DNA of 64,000 nt from the NCBI GenBank assembly GCA_025345505.1, contig JANVCC010000017.1, positions 810,315 to 874,314 on the forward strand, read 5' to 3'. A program made the translations under genes and the position numbers. Positions 26,852 to 39,081 of the stretch are shown piece by piece (within the stretch, counting starts at the first letter, position 1; every line of letters begins with the position of its first letter). Below the pieces are notes generated by a model that was not told the DNA's origin, made no database searches, and saw only the letters and a program-made list of their open reading frames with translations. This DNA comes from Todiramphus chloris collaris. Its lineage: Eukaryota; Chordata; Aves; Coraciiformes; Alcedinidae.

Positions 26852-27159
26852 GAGGGGTAAAAACCTGCTGGGCAATTAATTTTCTTCTTAGACAGGAAAA
26901 ACGATGCGAGAGTAACAACTCTATGGACACCAAGGTCAATGAGGAAGGAGGAAGCAAGGTGCACTGGAGCACATTTCCCTGCAGCCTATGGCGAGATGGC
27001 AGGCTGACCCATTGCAGCCCTTTCAGATCAAAGGTGGAGCAGATGTCCACCTGCAGCCTGTGGAAGACCCAATGCTGGAGGAAGTAGCTGAACCCAAAGA
27101 AGGCCATGACTCTGAAGGAATTCTGTGCTGGAGAAGTCCATTACTAGGAGGACTACACA

Positions 27160-27295
27160 CCTGCAGAAGGGACCCACACTGGAGCAGTTCATGAAGAACT
27201 GCAGCCCATGGGAAGGACTCATGTTGGAGAAGTTAATGGAGGACTGTCTCCTGTGGGAGGGACGCCACATTGGAGCAGTGGAGAACTGCATGAAG
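27160..27295 (+). repeat. About 45-bp degenerate tandem units inside the LTR
   Basis: Three consecutive units each carry a 'gggagggacnccacnntggagcag' type core followed by a 'gaagaactg' type segment, for example around 27,170, 27,210 and 27,255. A further weaker unit precedes them near 27,060. The array explains why the LTR is longer than its minus-strand relative. Unit-number variation is typical of U3 repeats in this family as I recall it. Confidence 0.65.
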
Positions 27296-27712
27296 TCCTC
27301 AGCCTGAGGAGGAAGGAGCAGCAGAACCAACATGTGACAGACTGACCACAAACCCCACTCCCTGCCCCCCTGCACTGCTAGGGGGAAGGAAGTACAGAAT
27401 TTAAGAAGAGAGCTGAGCCCAATAAAAAGAGAGAGGTGAGAAGAAAGAGTTGTATTTAAGACGCAATTGTATTTATTATTGTCCTATTATTCATTTCAGA
27501 AATTGGTGTTGGTTTTGTTGTTCAAATCAAATTTTGCTGTTTCTCCAAATCAAATCTGTGACCATAATTGATGAGTGAGCCTTACCTGTCCTTTGTCTTG
27601 ACCCTCGAACCTTTTGTTCTATTTTTTCTTCCCAACCGTGTCAGAGGGGGTAGGAATAAGCAAGCAGCTGCATGGTGCTTTGTGGCCAGGTGGGTGGGCT
27701 CAAACCACAACA

Positions 27713-30700
27713 TGAACTCAGTAGGCAAAGAAACTCCAGTCTATTTGAGTGACAACAGCATGACAAAGGAAGGAAGCCCATCTCTCTTCCTAATCCATCT
27801 GCAGCTTATGGCGAAAACACGTCTGCTCATTTTAACTTCTTCACTGCTACTAGAGCCACTAATTGGCATATTCAGTGTGCTTGAGTTTGATTATGTTGGT
27901 GTGTGCACGTTACAACAATAACTAAGATATCACGTAAAATCTCTTCTTGCTGCCCTTTCTTATTTTCTTTGTTTTCCTCTTTGTAAGTACTAGTGACTCC
28001 AACTAAGTAAGAGTAGATAATGGATCACTGAAAAAAACCAAGCAGATTGGCCTTGACCTTCAGACCTACATGATGCTCTACATGAAGCTCTCTTTCTAGT
28101 ATGCAAAAATGAATGTTGATTTTAGCTAGCAAAAATTGTTAATTTGCTTATCTAATTTGTCTCCTGAAGAAAGAAAATTTATCTTCCTTTTTAATCTGCC
28201 TTCCATTATTCTTAGATACTTTGTCACTCCCCCAGTAAACAACTAATTCAATCAATCAGTCATGCAAGAAAATAACTTAATGATATACTGTGCACATATA
28301 GATTAATAAACCTCCAGTAGAAGCACTGGAAAGTTTGATGGACAACAGAAACAGGAATTATTAGTTATTTCCTTTTGTTAATCATTCTATATTAACTACT
28401 CAATTCCAGGACTTTTGACATATGATTATAAAAGTAAGCTGTCCATAAAGAATCCCTTTGCCATAGAGTTCAAGCCATTAGTACTTTAATTTTAATGACA
28501 ATATCTCAATAGTTTAGAGATTATGACTTCTGACAATTATGCCACATGCAGCTTTGACTGCTCAAAGACTTAAAAAAAAATTGATACAGCGTAGTATATA
28601 AAACACCAAAAAAGAACAATGCATACAAAGTCACATCTCTAGAAACTAAAAGCCCAGTGTAACTGTCATCTCCATATAGATGCTTCCAAGTGCTGGGACT
28701 CCAATGGAACTGTTCAAAGGCCCAGTCACCTGGACAGGAACACTGTGTTGGCCAAAGTAACTTTTCAGATGTGGAAGTTTGAAGTCATCCAGACAGGCAG
28801 GATGATCATTCCAGGAGCTGAAACTTTCAGGGGCTTGAAAATGTTCAGTCATCTGCACCATATTATTTTTTGTGCAAAAGTCATAATTTTTTTTAACTGA
28901 ATCTCAGGTGTATGGAGTTCATCCAAGTTCATGCATTTGTCATAAACTGATATCTCAGAAAACATTTACCTGAGGACACGTTAGGAGGACTCATGACCAA
29001 CCTTTCCAAGTGAGACTGACCCTGTTTTGCAAAGTTTTATTACAGATGTCCTTAAAACAACCCCAGGATTTCATCTTACAGGACATAGATAAAAAATTAT
29101 TCACAAAAGATTTTACAGAAACAGTTCTCTGAGGGCATCTCTAATGCCAGAGCACAGCACACTAAAAAGTGGATATTCTACATCAATTTTGAATATTGCT
29201 GTATGATATAGTCATCTGAACACTGCTAGAAATCTGGATAATAAGATCTTTCAAATGCAGCAACTGTTGAGGATTTTTAATGCAGCATCCACTTATGTCT
29301 GATAAGCCAATACACAGTCTACATTTTGTTCTCACATAGCATATATATTTCAGTGCCAGTGAATTTAAAATACTAGGTTCTAGCAAGAAAAAAAAAAATC
29401 TAGTTAACTCTTCTCCAAATATTTAACATACATCAGAAAGCAGAAACATACAGAGTTTCACTGTTTGACACTCAGAGAATTAGTGACCTTGAACTCTTCA
29501 GGAAACGCTGTTAACCTCCCTTAAGGAAGTGTGGTATACTCAGTACAAAACGGAAAAACGACATGAAGTTTTAAGATGCTAATTATGTAAAGAATGTATT
29601 TTGTTCTCTTACAGCTCATTTTAAATTAGACTGACTATCTACACAGCTTTAACCTTCTTCCGTTTGTACCTTTACTTCTTTAGGAAAAGATGCTGTTCAG
29701 CAACCCTAGGCTTGAAATAATTACTAAGCATCTTCATTTGTTAATTCCTTCTACAGCTGCAGTCCATGTAAGGTGCATATTAGATATACCAGGAAAAAGA
29801 AAAAAAAACCAACCAAAAACAAACACCAAAAACCAACCAAACAAAAACCAGCCACAACAAAACAACCAAAAAACCAGACCTACCATACATTCACAGCCTG
29901 CCCTTCTGTGCAGCCTGTGTGCCAGAATTCAGCTTGCAGTGTTTTCGCGTCCATGAGGACTCTCATTTGGCATAGCTCTCCAGTAATCTCTCTGTGTCCA
30001 TCTCCATTTTTACAAAATACAGACGATTGTCATGTAAGATGGGATCTGGTTAAATGGTAGCTGTTCTAGAAATGTTTTGGAGATCACAGATCACATGCTC
30101 TTAAATGTTTTTTATTGGTCATTTCTACTGCTACTCCACTTATATTCTGGTTTAGTAGTACTTTTGATTCATTGAATTGGTTTCTCAATGGATCATTAAC
30201 TATGTGGTAACACACATATGACAGCTATGTGTTAAAAAACTAATTAAAGCAAATTCTAACACATTCCAAATTCCTGTAGTATCTCAATCAGACTTATCTT
30301 CTCACTGTTTCTTTGCTGTATTTATTCCCAAATTATCTAAGCAGTTTGGGTAAATGGTATTAATATTAAAAATTAAGATTGCTGCTGAGATTATAACTGC
30401 TAACACTAGTCCAAAATGTCCAAAGATGGAAACTGAGAGTCCTTAACTGGCAAGACTTTGTAAGACTTTGTTTTTCAATTGAGTGCTTAAGATAAAATCC
30501 CAAGCAACATTTTTACATGAGTCCATTAGAAACCAGGAACTGCTTCAGAAAACCCTAGCAAATCCCTTAAAAACCAAACCAAACACCCCACACAGACAGC
30601 ATTTATTGAATCCCTTTCAGTACATTAGAAGGTTCCCAAGACCCTAAAAAAATACATTGCAGAAATAAAATTCCTTAGTACTCATTGTAGGGCTGGGCAT

Positions 30701-31108
30701 ACAATCTGGGTTTTCACTGACCAATGGTTTTCCCACCATTTGTGGTCCTGGATCATATAAGCAATTCAGAGCACACACCAATGACATGTGGAAACTATGT
30801 TTTTGGAGGTGAACAGCTTGTCACTTTCCCAGAACAGATACAGCAGTGACAGTTTCAGAGATATTAAAATCTTACAAGATTTTACATTTACTGTTTCTGT
30901 AACAAGAAATAAAACTACACAGTGTCATAAGGAGTTGTTTTAATACATATTATAATTTAACGCAAAACAAAAAAATCCATCTTAGTCACACGCTTATTGA
31001 GTGAGCTCTCACCGCAGTATCTAGGGCTCTTGCCACAGTGCAAGTTAACAGTGGGTGTCACAAAGAAGAATCTTCCACCTTTCCCTCCTTCCTTTGCCAG
31101 CAGAAAGA
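27713..31108. other. Unclassified AT-rich stretch
   Basis: No gene or interspersed repeat recognised. It contains the A/C-rich tract at 29,796-29,880. A few open frames of 60-95 codons show low-complexity or random composition. Confidence 0.6.
29796..29880. repeat. A/C-rich low-complexity tract
   Basis: ACCAA and CAAAA units for about 85 bases on the plus strand. Confidence 0.88.
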
Positions 31109-31373
31109 ATATAGGACACAAGGAAATGGCATCAAGCTGCACCAGGGTAGGTTTAGGTTGGACATTAGGAAAAACTTCTATACCAAAGGGGTTATCAATG
31201 ACTGGAATAGGCAGTCCAGGGAAGTGGTTGAATCACAATCCCTGGGTGTATTTAAAAGCCACCTAGATATGGTGCTCAAGGATATGGTGTAGTAGCAGCA
31301 CTGGTAGAGTTCGATAGCAGTTGGACTTGATGATCTTAAAGGTCTTTTCCAACCATAGAGATTCTGTGATTCT
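31109..31373 (+). mobile_element. CR1 LINE, 3' fragment
   Basis: About 265 bases from 'ggacacaaggaaatggc' through a 'ggttggacttgatgatcttaaaggtcttttccaacc' type 3' UTR (slightly diverged) to the terminal ATTCTGTGATTCT. The left end is a 5' truncation inside the C-terminal part of ORF2. The sequence is close to the modern CR1 consensus as I recall it, so this is one of the younger copies in the window. Confidence 0.93.
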
Positions 31374-31804
31374 GGGACTATATCCACATTTTGTACGTAT
31401 CACTGAAGAACCTGCTTTAACACCAGAGATTTAAGAGTGGATGTCTACTATTTTATTACAATGTATTAATCAAGTAGAAATACGAACAGACAAAACCAAC
31501 TTCATTTGCTGGAAACTAATGCGACCTTGGGGGGGTGTGTGTGTATTTTTGTTTGTTTTTAATATGGAATTTGAGATAAAAATCTAAATCTGAAACAAAA
31601 ACTGAGTTCTTCTACAATTGTCAGTGCCCTACAACCTTCTCAACTTTAACATAAAGAGAGCTTGAATGACTCTTCTTCACGTGAAGCCTGAAGAAGAATC
31701 CACATCTCTAAGTCATCTTTTAAAAAATGTTTTGGAGATTTATCCCACGTTTTTGCCTTGCCTCATCTAGTTATGTAATTCAGACTCACTCATGCTCTAG
31801 AATC
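31374..31804. other. Spacer between two CR1 copies
   Basis: AT-rich spacer with a G7 run leading into a short GT repeat (about 31,529-31,545). No gene seen. Confidence 0.55.
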
Positions 31805-32335
31805 CTCACCAGTTTCATTACACTTCTTTGGACACACTTCAGGACCTCAACGTTCTTCTTGTAGTGAGGAGGCCTAAACTAAACACAACATTCAAGGTGC
31901 AGCCTCACCATTTCTGAGTACAGGGAATCGATAACTTCCCTACTCCTGCCAGCCACACTATTTCTGATACAAAGCAGGATGCTGTTGGCCTTCTTGACCA
32001 CCTGGGCACACTGCTGGACAGGTGTTGACCAACATCCCTAGGTCCAAGCAGCTTTCCAGCCATTTGTTCCCAAGCCTGTATCATTGCAGGGGGTTGTTGT
32101 GACCCAACTGCAGGCCCCAGCACTTAGCCTTGGTGAACCTGATATCACTGGCCTCGGCCCTTCAATCCAGCCTGTCTGCATCTCTCTATAAAGTATTTCT
32201 TCCCTCATGCAGATCACCACTCCTACCTAACTTGGTGTAATATGCAAACTTACTCAGGGTGCTCTCAACCCCCTCATCCAGATCATTGATGAAGACACTA
32301 AACAGAACAGTCCCCATTACTGACCCTAACTCGAG
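31805..32335 (-). mobile_element. CR1 LINE, internal RT fragment
   Basis: Minus-strand CR1 spanning the second half of the RT domain. The plus strand shows characteristic phrases such as 'gctgttggccttcttgaccacctgggcacactgctgg', here recognisable with substitutions. The 3' UTR is missing on the left and the element ends on the right near the sequence for the LFNIFINDLD-type motif. The reading frame is broken in several places. The region to the right of 32,335 has no CR1 similarity that I can defend. Confidence 0.88.
32186..32335 (-). pseudogene. CR1 reverse transcriptase relic, catalytic pair lost
   Basis: Minus-strand translation contains [20 protein letters not shown] followed by AYYTKLG. 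In CR1 RT the corresponding motif C is FADDTKLG, whose two Asp residues bind catalytic metal. Here both are Tyr (plus-strand positions 32,237-32,242), so the enzyme could not act. The frame continues rightwards into non-CR1 sequence and is broken leftwards by frameshifts. It is a dead fragment. Confidence 0.82.
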
Positions 32336-34101
32336 ATCCTGATCATACAATGGTTTCAAACCCATACCATGGTAAGAGAGGATGTTGCTTTGTGGGACAA
32401 CACAAACTAAAAGCTCCCTGTAAACTCCAAAGCCAGTCAGTGTAGCAGGGACCATTGTCCAAGCTGTGGGGCATCTCAGCTTTACATGTAGGACCCGTTG
32501 CCTTCCCTCTCCAAACTTCTGCCAATCTTCCTTCAGTTACAGAGTAGCTATTCCTATCTCCCCATTCACAGGACATTCATGTTTCCTATTTTTCAATACT
32601 TTGAGTATTTTATTTAATTTTTTTTTAATCCCCAGACTGGTCAGAGCACAGTGATTTATTTGGGCTGCCCTACAGGCCTTAGTTAGAAGGGCGTATAACA
32701 GTAATTTAGAAGGTGCTTCAGCAAGAACCTTTTCTCCCTCAGCCAGAGATGAAAGCAGATTTAGGGGAAGGCATGACCCTTAAAGAGTCAATTCCCAGGC
32801 AAAGGCAGGAATTGGAGAAACTCATGGCATCAGCCCTCCAAATCTCGCATCTGTGGTGGCCCTGAGCCATGTGTGAGATCCTGAGCACTTCCCAAATAGG
32901 TGGGAACATGGGAGGAAGAAGTAACAATCTGCACTGTATGTGTGCTTAATGAACAACTCCCAAATTAGTGGAATTAGTAAAACTGTGGCCTAATTAAACG
33001 CTCTCTCTTGCATCTTGTCAAACTTCCAGCATATCTGGGACAATGAATGGCACCAGTGAGCAGAGTGGCAGCTGCCAAGGGTCACTTTGCTTGCCAGGCT
33101 TCATTTTTAACATTATTTTGAATAATATCAGTGTGCAATCAACTTTGTATTGTATCAATACAAAAGCTGAGACTTTGATTATAGCAACAGAGTACATTAG
33201 CTCGAAGTTTTGTTAAAACAACTATAAAAGTCAAATTCTTAAACCAGGTATTGCATATGGAAACAAAATGTTGTGGGAATATGTGGTCCCTAAGCAGTTA
33301 ATATATTTTATTTCCACTATTCAAAATTCAGGCCACATTCTACTAAGCCTATAACATGGTATTACATTACGTGATTTGCACTAATTTACATGACCAAGCT
33401 TTTTTATGCAAAAAAGGCAGAACTTAATGACCTTGTTATCACCAAAAAAAAAAATTATCTTAAAAATTTCCTGGGAAACCATGACTTCAGTCAACACAAA
33501 CAGTAAGCCAGTTCTGGTAAAAGTGACAAACACGCTCCCAGTTCAGTAGGACCAGTGAACAACCCACGGATGCTGCAGCATGCAGCACCCCTCTAGGTCA
33601 TTTGGAGCTACTAGATCTGGCCCAAAGCACAGAAAGTTGAACAATAAGGCAAGTAAAATGGTATCCCAGAAAGCAAACACAAAGACTGCATAAAGAACGG
33701 TTTGTCATGCATGTGGTACCCAAAGTTATTCATGCAGTGCAAAAATTTCAGCAAGAGCAGTGGCACCTGAGATGATTTTTGTGCCTTTCTCTCATACAGA
33801 TAACCAGCAATTCCACCCTCTCCTGAAGCCTCTCCTTTATAAAATAGGAGTACTCAAATTTGGTCCATAATCAACAGCCAAACTTGTCCAGAATGCCAAG
33901 GCCATCTCTGCAATTTTGTCTGTACAGTTGGTGTGGACATGACACAGTGAGGACTCATCATTAATTTTTTTTTTATTCTAGTTCATGCATTTTACACAAC
34001 TTTATATTCTTAAACTGTCTTTTTCCTCTGCAGAATTACTGGAACATATTTCAGGCTGAATTAGGAACAGCTGTGGAAAAGAAAGATAATATTTCTATAC
34101 C
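32336..34101. other. Unclassified unique sequence within the CR1 cluster
   Basis: About 1.8 kb with no recognisable repeat or gene. The short open frames are not supported by motifs. Confidence 0.55.
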
Positions 34102-34899
34102 ATGGTCCATGCTGGTTTCCCATCAATGCGTATTAACCACCTTTTCTATCTTGACTTTAGTAAGACATTTGACACCATTTCCCACAGTGTTCTATTAGAG
34201 AAATTGACTGCTCTTGGCTTAGAGGGGCATACACTTTCCTGGTTGAAAAGCTGGTTAGATGGACAAGTCCAAAGTGTTGTGGTCAATGGAGTTAAATGGA
34301 GTTGGCTGCCAGTCTGGGGAGTACTGGGGCTACTCCTGTTTAACATAATCATCAATGATTTGGATGAGGGAATAGAGAGCACCCTTGGTAAATTTGCAAA
34401 TGACACCAAGGTGGGTGGAAGTGTCCATCTGCTTGAGGATAGGGAAGCTCTACTGGGGGATATAGATAGGCTGGATCACTGGGCCAAGGCCAATTCCATG
34501 AGTTTCAATAAGGCCAAATGCCGGGTCCTGCACTTGGGCCACAACAACCCCCAGCAGCGCTACAAGCTGGGGAAGGAGGGGTTGGAGAGCTGCCAGGCAA
34601 AGGACCTGGGGGTGTTGACTGACAGCCACCTGAACATGAGCCAGCAGTGTGCCCAGGTGGTCAAGAAGGCCAATGGCATCCTGGCATGTATCAGCAATAG
34701 TGTGGTCAGCAGGAGCAGGGAGATGATCATTCCTCTGTACTCTGCACTGGTGAGGCCACATCTGGAATACTGTGTCCAGTTTTGGGCCCCTCTCTACAAG
34801 AAGGACATTGAGGTGCTGGAGAGGGTAGAGAGGAGGGCTACAAAGCTAGTAAAGGGTTTGGAGAATGTCTCTTATGAGGAAAGGCTGAGGGATCTGTGA
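34102..34899 (+). pseudogene. CR1 ORF2 reverse transcriptase relic, 265 codons
   Basis: A partial non-LTR retrotransposon RT. The first roughly 14 residues come from flanking DNA, so the ATG is not the element's own start. Motif A is present as LDFSKTFD (about residues 17-24). Motif B, normally [11 protein letters not shown], is reduced to WGVLGL by what looks like an in-frame loss of about six codons. Motif C reads FANDTK (residues 98-103) instead of FADDTK, so the first catalytic Asp is Asn. Downstream CR1 motifs such as [14 protein letters not shown] and the [15 protein letters not shown] block are well kept. A TGA at 34,897-34,899 replaces a Gly codon of the family. The frame then continues in register with CR1 C-terminal sequence to a TAG at about 35,071. 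It is inactive for at least three reasons. Confidence 0.93.
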
Positions 34900-35279
34900 C
34901 TGTTTAGCCTCGAGAAAAGACAGCTGAGGGAAGACGTTACTGCCCTCTACAACTACCTGAAGGGAAGTTATAGTGAGGCAGAAATTGGTCTGTCCTCCCT
35001 GGTGACAAGTGACAGAACAAAAGGAAATGGCCTGCAGTTGAACCAGGGGAGGTTCAGGCTGGATGTTAGGTAGCCTTTCTTTACAGAAAGGGTTGTCAGG
35101 CATTGGAATGGCCTGCCCAGGGAGGTGGTCGAGTGACCATCCCTAGAAGTGTTTAAGAGCCAGTTAGATCATATGCTTATGGACATGGTTTAGTGGGTTT
35201 TCATATGGCTAGGAATAAGGTTGGACTTGATAATCTTTAAGGTCTTTTCCAGCTGAAACTATTCTATGATCTTATGATT
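34145..35279 (+). mobile_element. CR1 LINE, RT-to-3' end fragment
   Basis: About 1.13 kb from the RT motif A region through the C-terminal domain and the 3' UTR to a terminal 'attctatgatcttatgattc'. It is truncated at the 5' end, and the endonuclease and ORF1 are absent. It carries the longest coding remnant in the window (next entry). The terminal octamer-like repeats are intact enough to define the 3' end. Confidence 0.95.
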
Positions 35280-36919
35280 CCCAGAAGGGCCTGCTCATGT
35301 TTTCCCTCACTAAGAACAACAAAAGCCCAGCAAAGATACTTCCCTGGTACAGGTGAAAGCATCTTCATAACAATTTCAGGATTATCCCTGTGTGACATTA
35401 ATATCAGTACAGTTGTAGTAACTACAGTTGCTGCCATCACTAGATCCCTGAAGCAGTCTCCCTGTCTGTCAGTACTTCCTATTTCAACAGACTTGAGTAA
35501 GAGCATCATTCTTGTGTTTCTGCTCTGTCTGGCAAAACAGGGCCACTTTATCAGTCAGAAAATGTCTTTTGATAAACATCAAGAAACCATCATATCAGCA
35601 CTTCTGTTAGGAAGAGAAGTCAGCTCTCAACTTCCAGGAACAGTTTTGGCCATGAGCCTAAATCAGCATCCACTCCAGACAGAAAATGGGGGAAGAGGGG
35701 GAAAGAATGTCACTAAGCAAGTCTCATTCCCACCTCAAGTAGAAAAAAGAAATAAGAAATGCTCAGAGGCCTGAATCATACATATAGGTTTATAGGTCAA
35801 TCCTTGAGCCCTACTGAATAATACCAAAGCAGTGGGTGCTCTTTACATCTACACAGATTTGTTGCACAATCTTTTCCAAAGACAGGTGTTCAAAGTGAGA
35901 TCTACGTGTGCCTACTATACTAGAATGAGAAAATCACTTCATAAGTCCAGTATGACAGAACCCAACAAACCCAATGCACAAAAAGACTTACGAAAAAATT
36001 GTTTAATGAACTAGCTTTACTTTGTTCACAGTTTGTCGTTTCATGGAAAATACTGTTCAACTGAAATGTATTCGTTATGTGAATACACTAAAAGTTCTCT
36101 TAATTAAATATAGCCTGACAGTAGGTCATTTGCTGCACGTGTTGGAATACTTGATCTTTAAGAAGGCTGTGATATGAATGGGGACATATGACAAGATACA
36201 CTTTCTTTTTGCCTTACAGAGTAAGTGTAACTAACACTCACTAGGAGGACTTTACAAAAAGCCCTAAGGGTCCGAGTATGTCTGTGAAAGGACTTGCAAT
36301 TTATGGTGAATCAATAAAGAGAACCATGAAAACATTAAGGTTTATTTTTTACCTTTTTTTTTTTTTTTCTTTTCTGGGCCACTTGTGCTTTGCCTGAGGC
36401 ATCATTCCAAGAAAAGTTAGGCTGCTGTAAAATTTATTGTCTAGGACAAGAGTTTGAATGCAATTTTCTCTCATCACATTCACACAAAGATATTGCACCT
36501 TCCTGTACTATCCTAGCTAAGAAAGGCATATTTAATTGCTTCTGCGTCAGGTTGTGGTTGGGGGTTTGGGGAGCTTTCTTCTATCACTATGTCAAGTAAT
36601 ACCACAGCACTGTGTACTGTTCCACTCCCAGTGTGCATACTCAACTGTGGGAACTTAAAATTTGTTTACCAGGAGCACTGATGTGAGCAAAATTTGATTG
36701 CTTGAATGTTCTCTGGAAGCAAAACACAGAAGTTAGACAGCACCTACAGTAACTTTGCTTTTTAAATAAACAAATTAAAGAACTAGGAAATTTCCTAACA
36801 TAGGTAAACAAATCCAGCTTTAAATGATGTTTAACCAAAATTGAGCAAATAATATCAATTATGTCCTTGAATGCACTGATGGATGATAGTTTATTAAACT
36901 GGAGCTGGATGGCACCTGT
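35280..36919. other. Unclassified sequence with a 166-codon open frame
   Basis: A plus-strand open frame at 35,274-35,774 starts in the last bases of the CR1 and runs 500 bases into unique DNA. The predicted product has no recognised domain, and its start lies in transposon sequence, so it is not called as a gene. Poly-T at 36,354-36,368. Confidence 0.5.
36354..36368. repeat. Poly-T tract, 15 bases
   Basis: Homopolymer read directly. Confidence 0.9.
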
Positions 36920-37197
36920 AGCAATAGGACGTGCGGTAATTGTTTTAAACTAAAAGACGACAGATTTAGATTAGATATAAGTAAGAAAATTTTTACAATG
37001 AGGGTGGTGAAGCACTGGTACAGGTTGCCCAGGGAGGTGGGTAGATGCCCCATCCCTGGAAAAATTCAAGATCAGGTTGGATGGGGCTTTGAGTAACCTA
37101 ACCTAGTCGAAGACATCCCTGCTCATTGGAGGGGGGCATGTTGGATTAGATTACTTTTAAAGGTCTCTTTCAACACAAACCATTCTATTGTAATTCC
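36920..37197 (+). mobile_element. CR1 LINE, older-subfamily 3' fragment
   Basis: About 280 bases containing 'ggtttaaac'-type, 'gatttagattagatataag' and 'gtggtgaagcactggtacagg' blocks, then 'gccccatccctgg', and a degraded 3' end (ccattctattgtaattcc). The phrase order matches CR1, but the wording differs from the copies at 31,109 and 34,145, suggesting another subfamily. It is more diverged and 5'-truncated. Confidence 0.88.
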
Positions 37198-37446
37198 AAC
37201 TTAAAATGATTACATACACATATACCTGTTTATGTACATTCAAATATGAAATGTCAACATTTATAATATGGACATATTTATTTCTTACCCTTTGGAGTCT
37301 TCAGCTTCAGTACTGAGCTAGAACCACCCTAGGTTCATAAAGAAATGCTGGGCAGACAGACTGAGATCCTAACTGACTGCACTCACTAGCAGCCCAGGAC
37401 ACAGTGTCCCACATTTCCAGCTGATCTGCTCATAGCTCACAACCCT

Positions 37447-37502
37447 AAAAAAAAAAAAACAAAACCCACCAAGCAAACAAATAAAACTGCACCAAAAACC
37501 CA
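37447..37502. repeat. Poly-A plus A/C-rich tract
   Basis: Thirteen A (37,447-37,459) followed by CAAAA and ACC units. Confidence 0.85.
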
Positions 37503-39066
37503 CAAACTCCGATGGGTCTACCAAAAACACTGGCAGCATCCACCTGCTATCTTGACTACTAAAATACAATTATTAGAGTGAACAGCTAAGAACTGTTATC
37601 AGGTTACCAGACCATTCTCAGGCTATTGGATGCCTGCAACATATCACCTGACTGGAGACTCTCTTGAGTATAGAAGAGAAAGGGGAGGGGAATAAGAATC
37701 AATTTCAAGCCATAAAAAGGATTAAGTGCCTCTTCCTTCAAGCACTGTTCCAAGTTTCTCCACAAGTTATAGACACTAGATAGCATCCGAGAAATTAAAA
37801 TTCTGCCTAGTAATCAAAACAAATCGGTATCTGTAACACTCTTGATCAACACCTGAGGCAACTTACTCTTTCCCTACATGTAGTGCTAGCCATTTGGAAA
37901 GAACATAAGGTAACAAGTGGCCAGGAAGAACCAAAGACATTTGTAGATTTCTTCCTCTATTTATCACATCTGACTGACAGGAATTAAAGCATTTTTTAAA
38001 AGCCACCACTGTATCTACAATAAACAGTTGATTACCAGGAAATATATAATAGAAGAAAACAATTTATGAATATTATGTCTAATCCTTCATTTTTCCTAAT
38101 ATCTCACTGTCATCCGTGACAAACTAAATCAAAGCAACGCCTATAAATTCTAATGCAACATCCTAGCAAGTTATTATTAAATGTATTTTTTTCATGTGAA
38201 ATGGCATTATGTCAATAACTGTCCTCTGAAATAGGTGTTTAGGAGATTATTTCCTTGATTTCTAATGAGATTACTATCTCCATATATTCTTGCCTGAAAA
38301 TAATGGTGAGTTTTATTAGTGCTGCTCTTGTGAATACCTTGAAAATAGCTGGTGTGTGGGTGTTGTGGTTTGCATCAAGAGAAAAGGAGTCCTCTGCTTG
38401 GGACATCTTTGAATGCATTTCATCAGAAATCACAACAAAACATTTGTCAGTTTTCATCTTAAACTGCATCTTTCCTCCTCTCACACCAGAAGAGAAGAAT
38501 TTCAGTGAGGACTCTGCACCATACACAAAACTACCTCCCCTAGCAATGCTAAAATATCACTTGCCATCCAGCTAAAGGCTACATTTATTTTTCCTAGTGA
38601 CACCTTCATGTTCTCAGTGCTCCAACTAGTCCCTATGAAAGGGAGGCTTAAATGAAGTGTGCATTTTCCTTCAGAGGTTTTCTGAACAATAACTTCACAT
38701 ATTAACATGAGTTTGGGTTTGAAACTGATATCAAGAGAAAAAAAAAAGTATATGTCTACACAACTTTTATTTTAAGGCCAGGAATGCAATATGGTTCTGT
38801 GCAAATCTGCAGGGGAAAAGCATGAAAGAATAAGAATTTTATTATATTTAATATTCATAGTGAAATGAAAGAATGAGTAATAATATACTTCCATTTCCAC
38901 AATCCTGAATGGTCAACATATGACATGCACCTAGTCACCCCCAGGTCTTAGTGATTTTAAAAAAGAGAAGAGGGAAGATGATGATGCCATGTGCTGTTTC
39001 TGATCTGTCTATCTGAAAAGAAATAATGTCCCTTACCACATTTATGGTAGTACAGGTAGGAAGGGC

Positions 39067-39081
39067 GGGGGGGGGGGGGGG
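39067..39081 (+). repeat. Poly-G tract, 15 bases
   Basis: Preceded by GGGC and followed by GAGG, so the local strand is almost all G for about 20 bases. Confidence 0.9.

Larger units (their letters stand above)
26695..27712 (+). mobile_element. Solo LTR, avian ERVL-like family (plus strand)
   Basis: A 1,018-bp LTR. The 5' part (ATGTTGGTTTTGTGTC..., then a block enriched in GGGG with 'ggctcctgtgagaagcttct') and the 3' end (...GGGCTCAAACCACAACA) match, from memory, an abundant avian ERVL-type LTR family. The sequence TGAAC occurs immediately on both sides (26,690-26,694 and 27,713-27,717), a 5-bp target duplication as expected for ERVL. The outer 5' dinucleotide reads CA where TG is expected, implying mutation. 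Promoter-like elements are in order: CCAAT at 26,820-26,824 and a TATTTAAG at 26,844-26,851. An AATAAA lies at 27,421-27,426. No coding region flanks it, so it is a recombined solo LTR. It is on the opposite strand from the related LTR at 13,983. Confidence 0.87.

Noticed and set aside
27160..27295. Tandem units as a possible CRISPR-like array
   Set aside because: The units are contiguous and degenerate, without unique spacers, and lie inside an LTR of a vertebrate-type genome.
35274..35774. 166-codon open frame as a gene
   Set aside because: It starts inside the CR1 3' terminus and the product has no recognised features. Probably chance.
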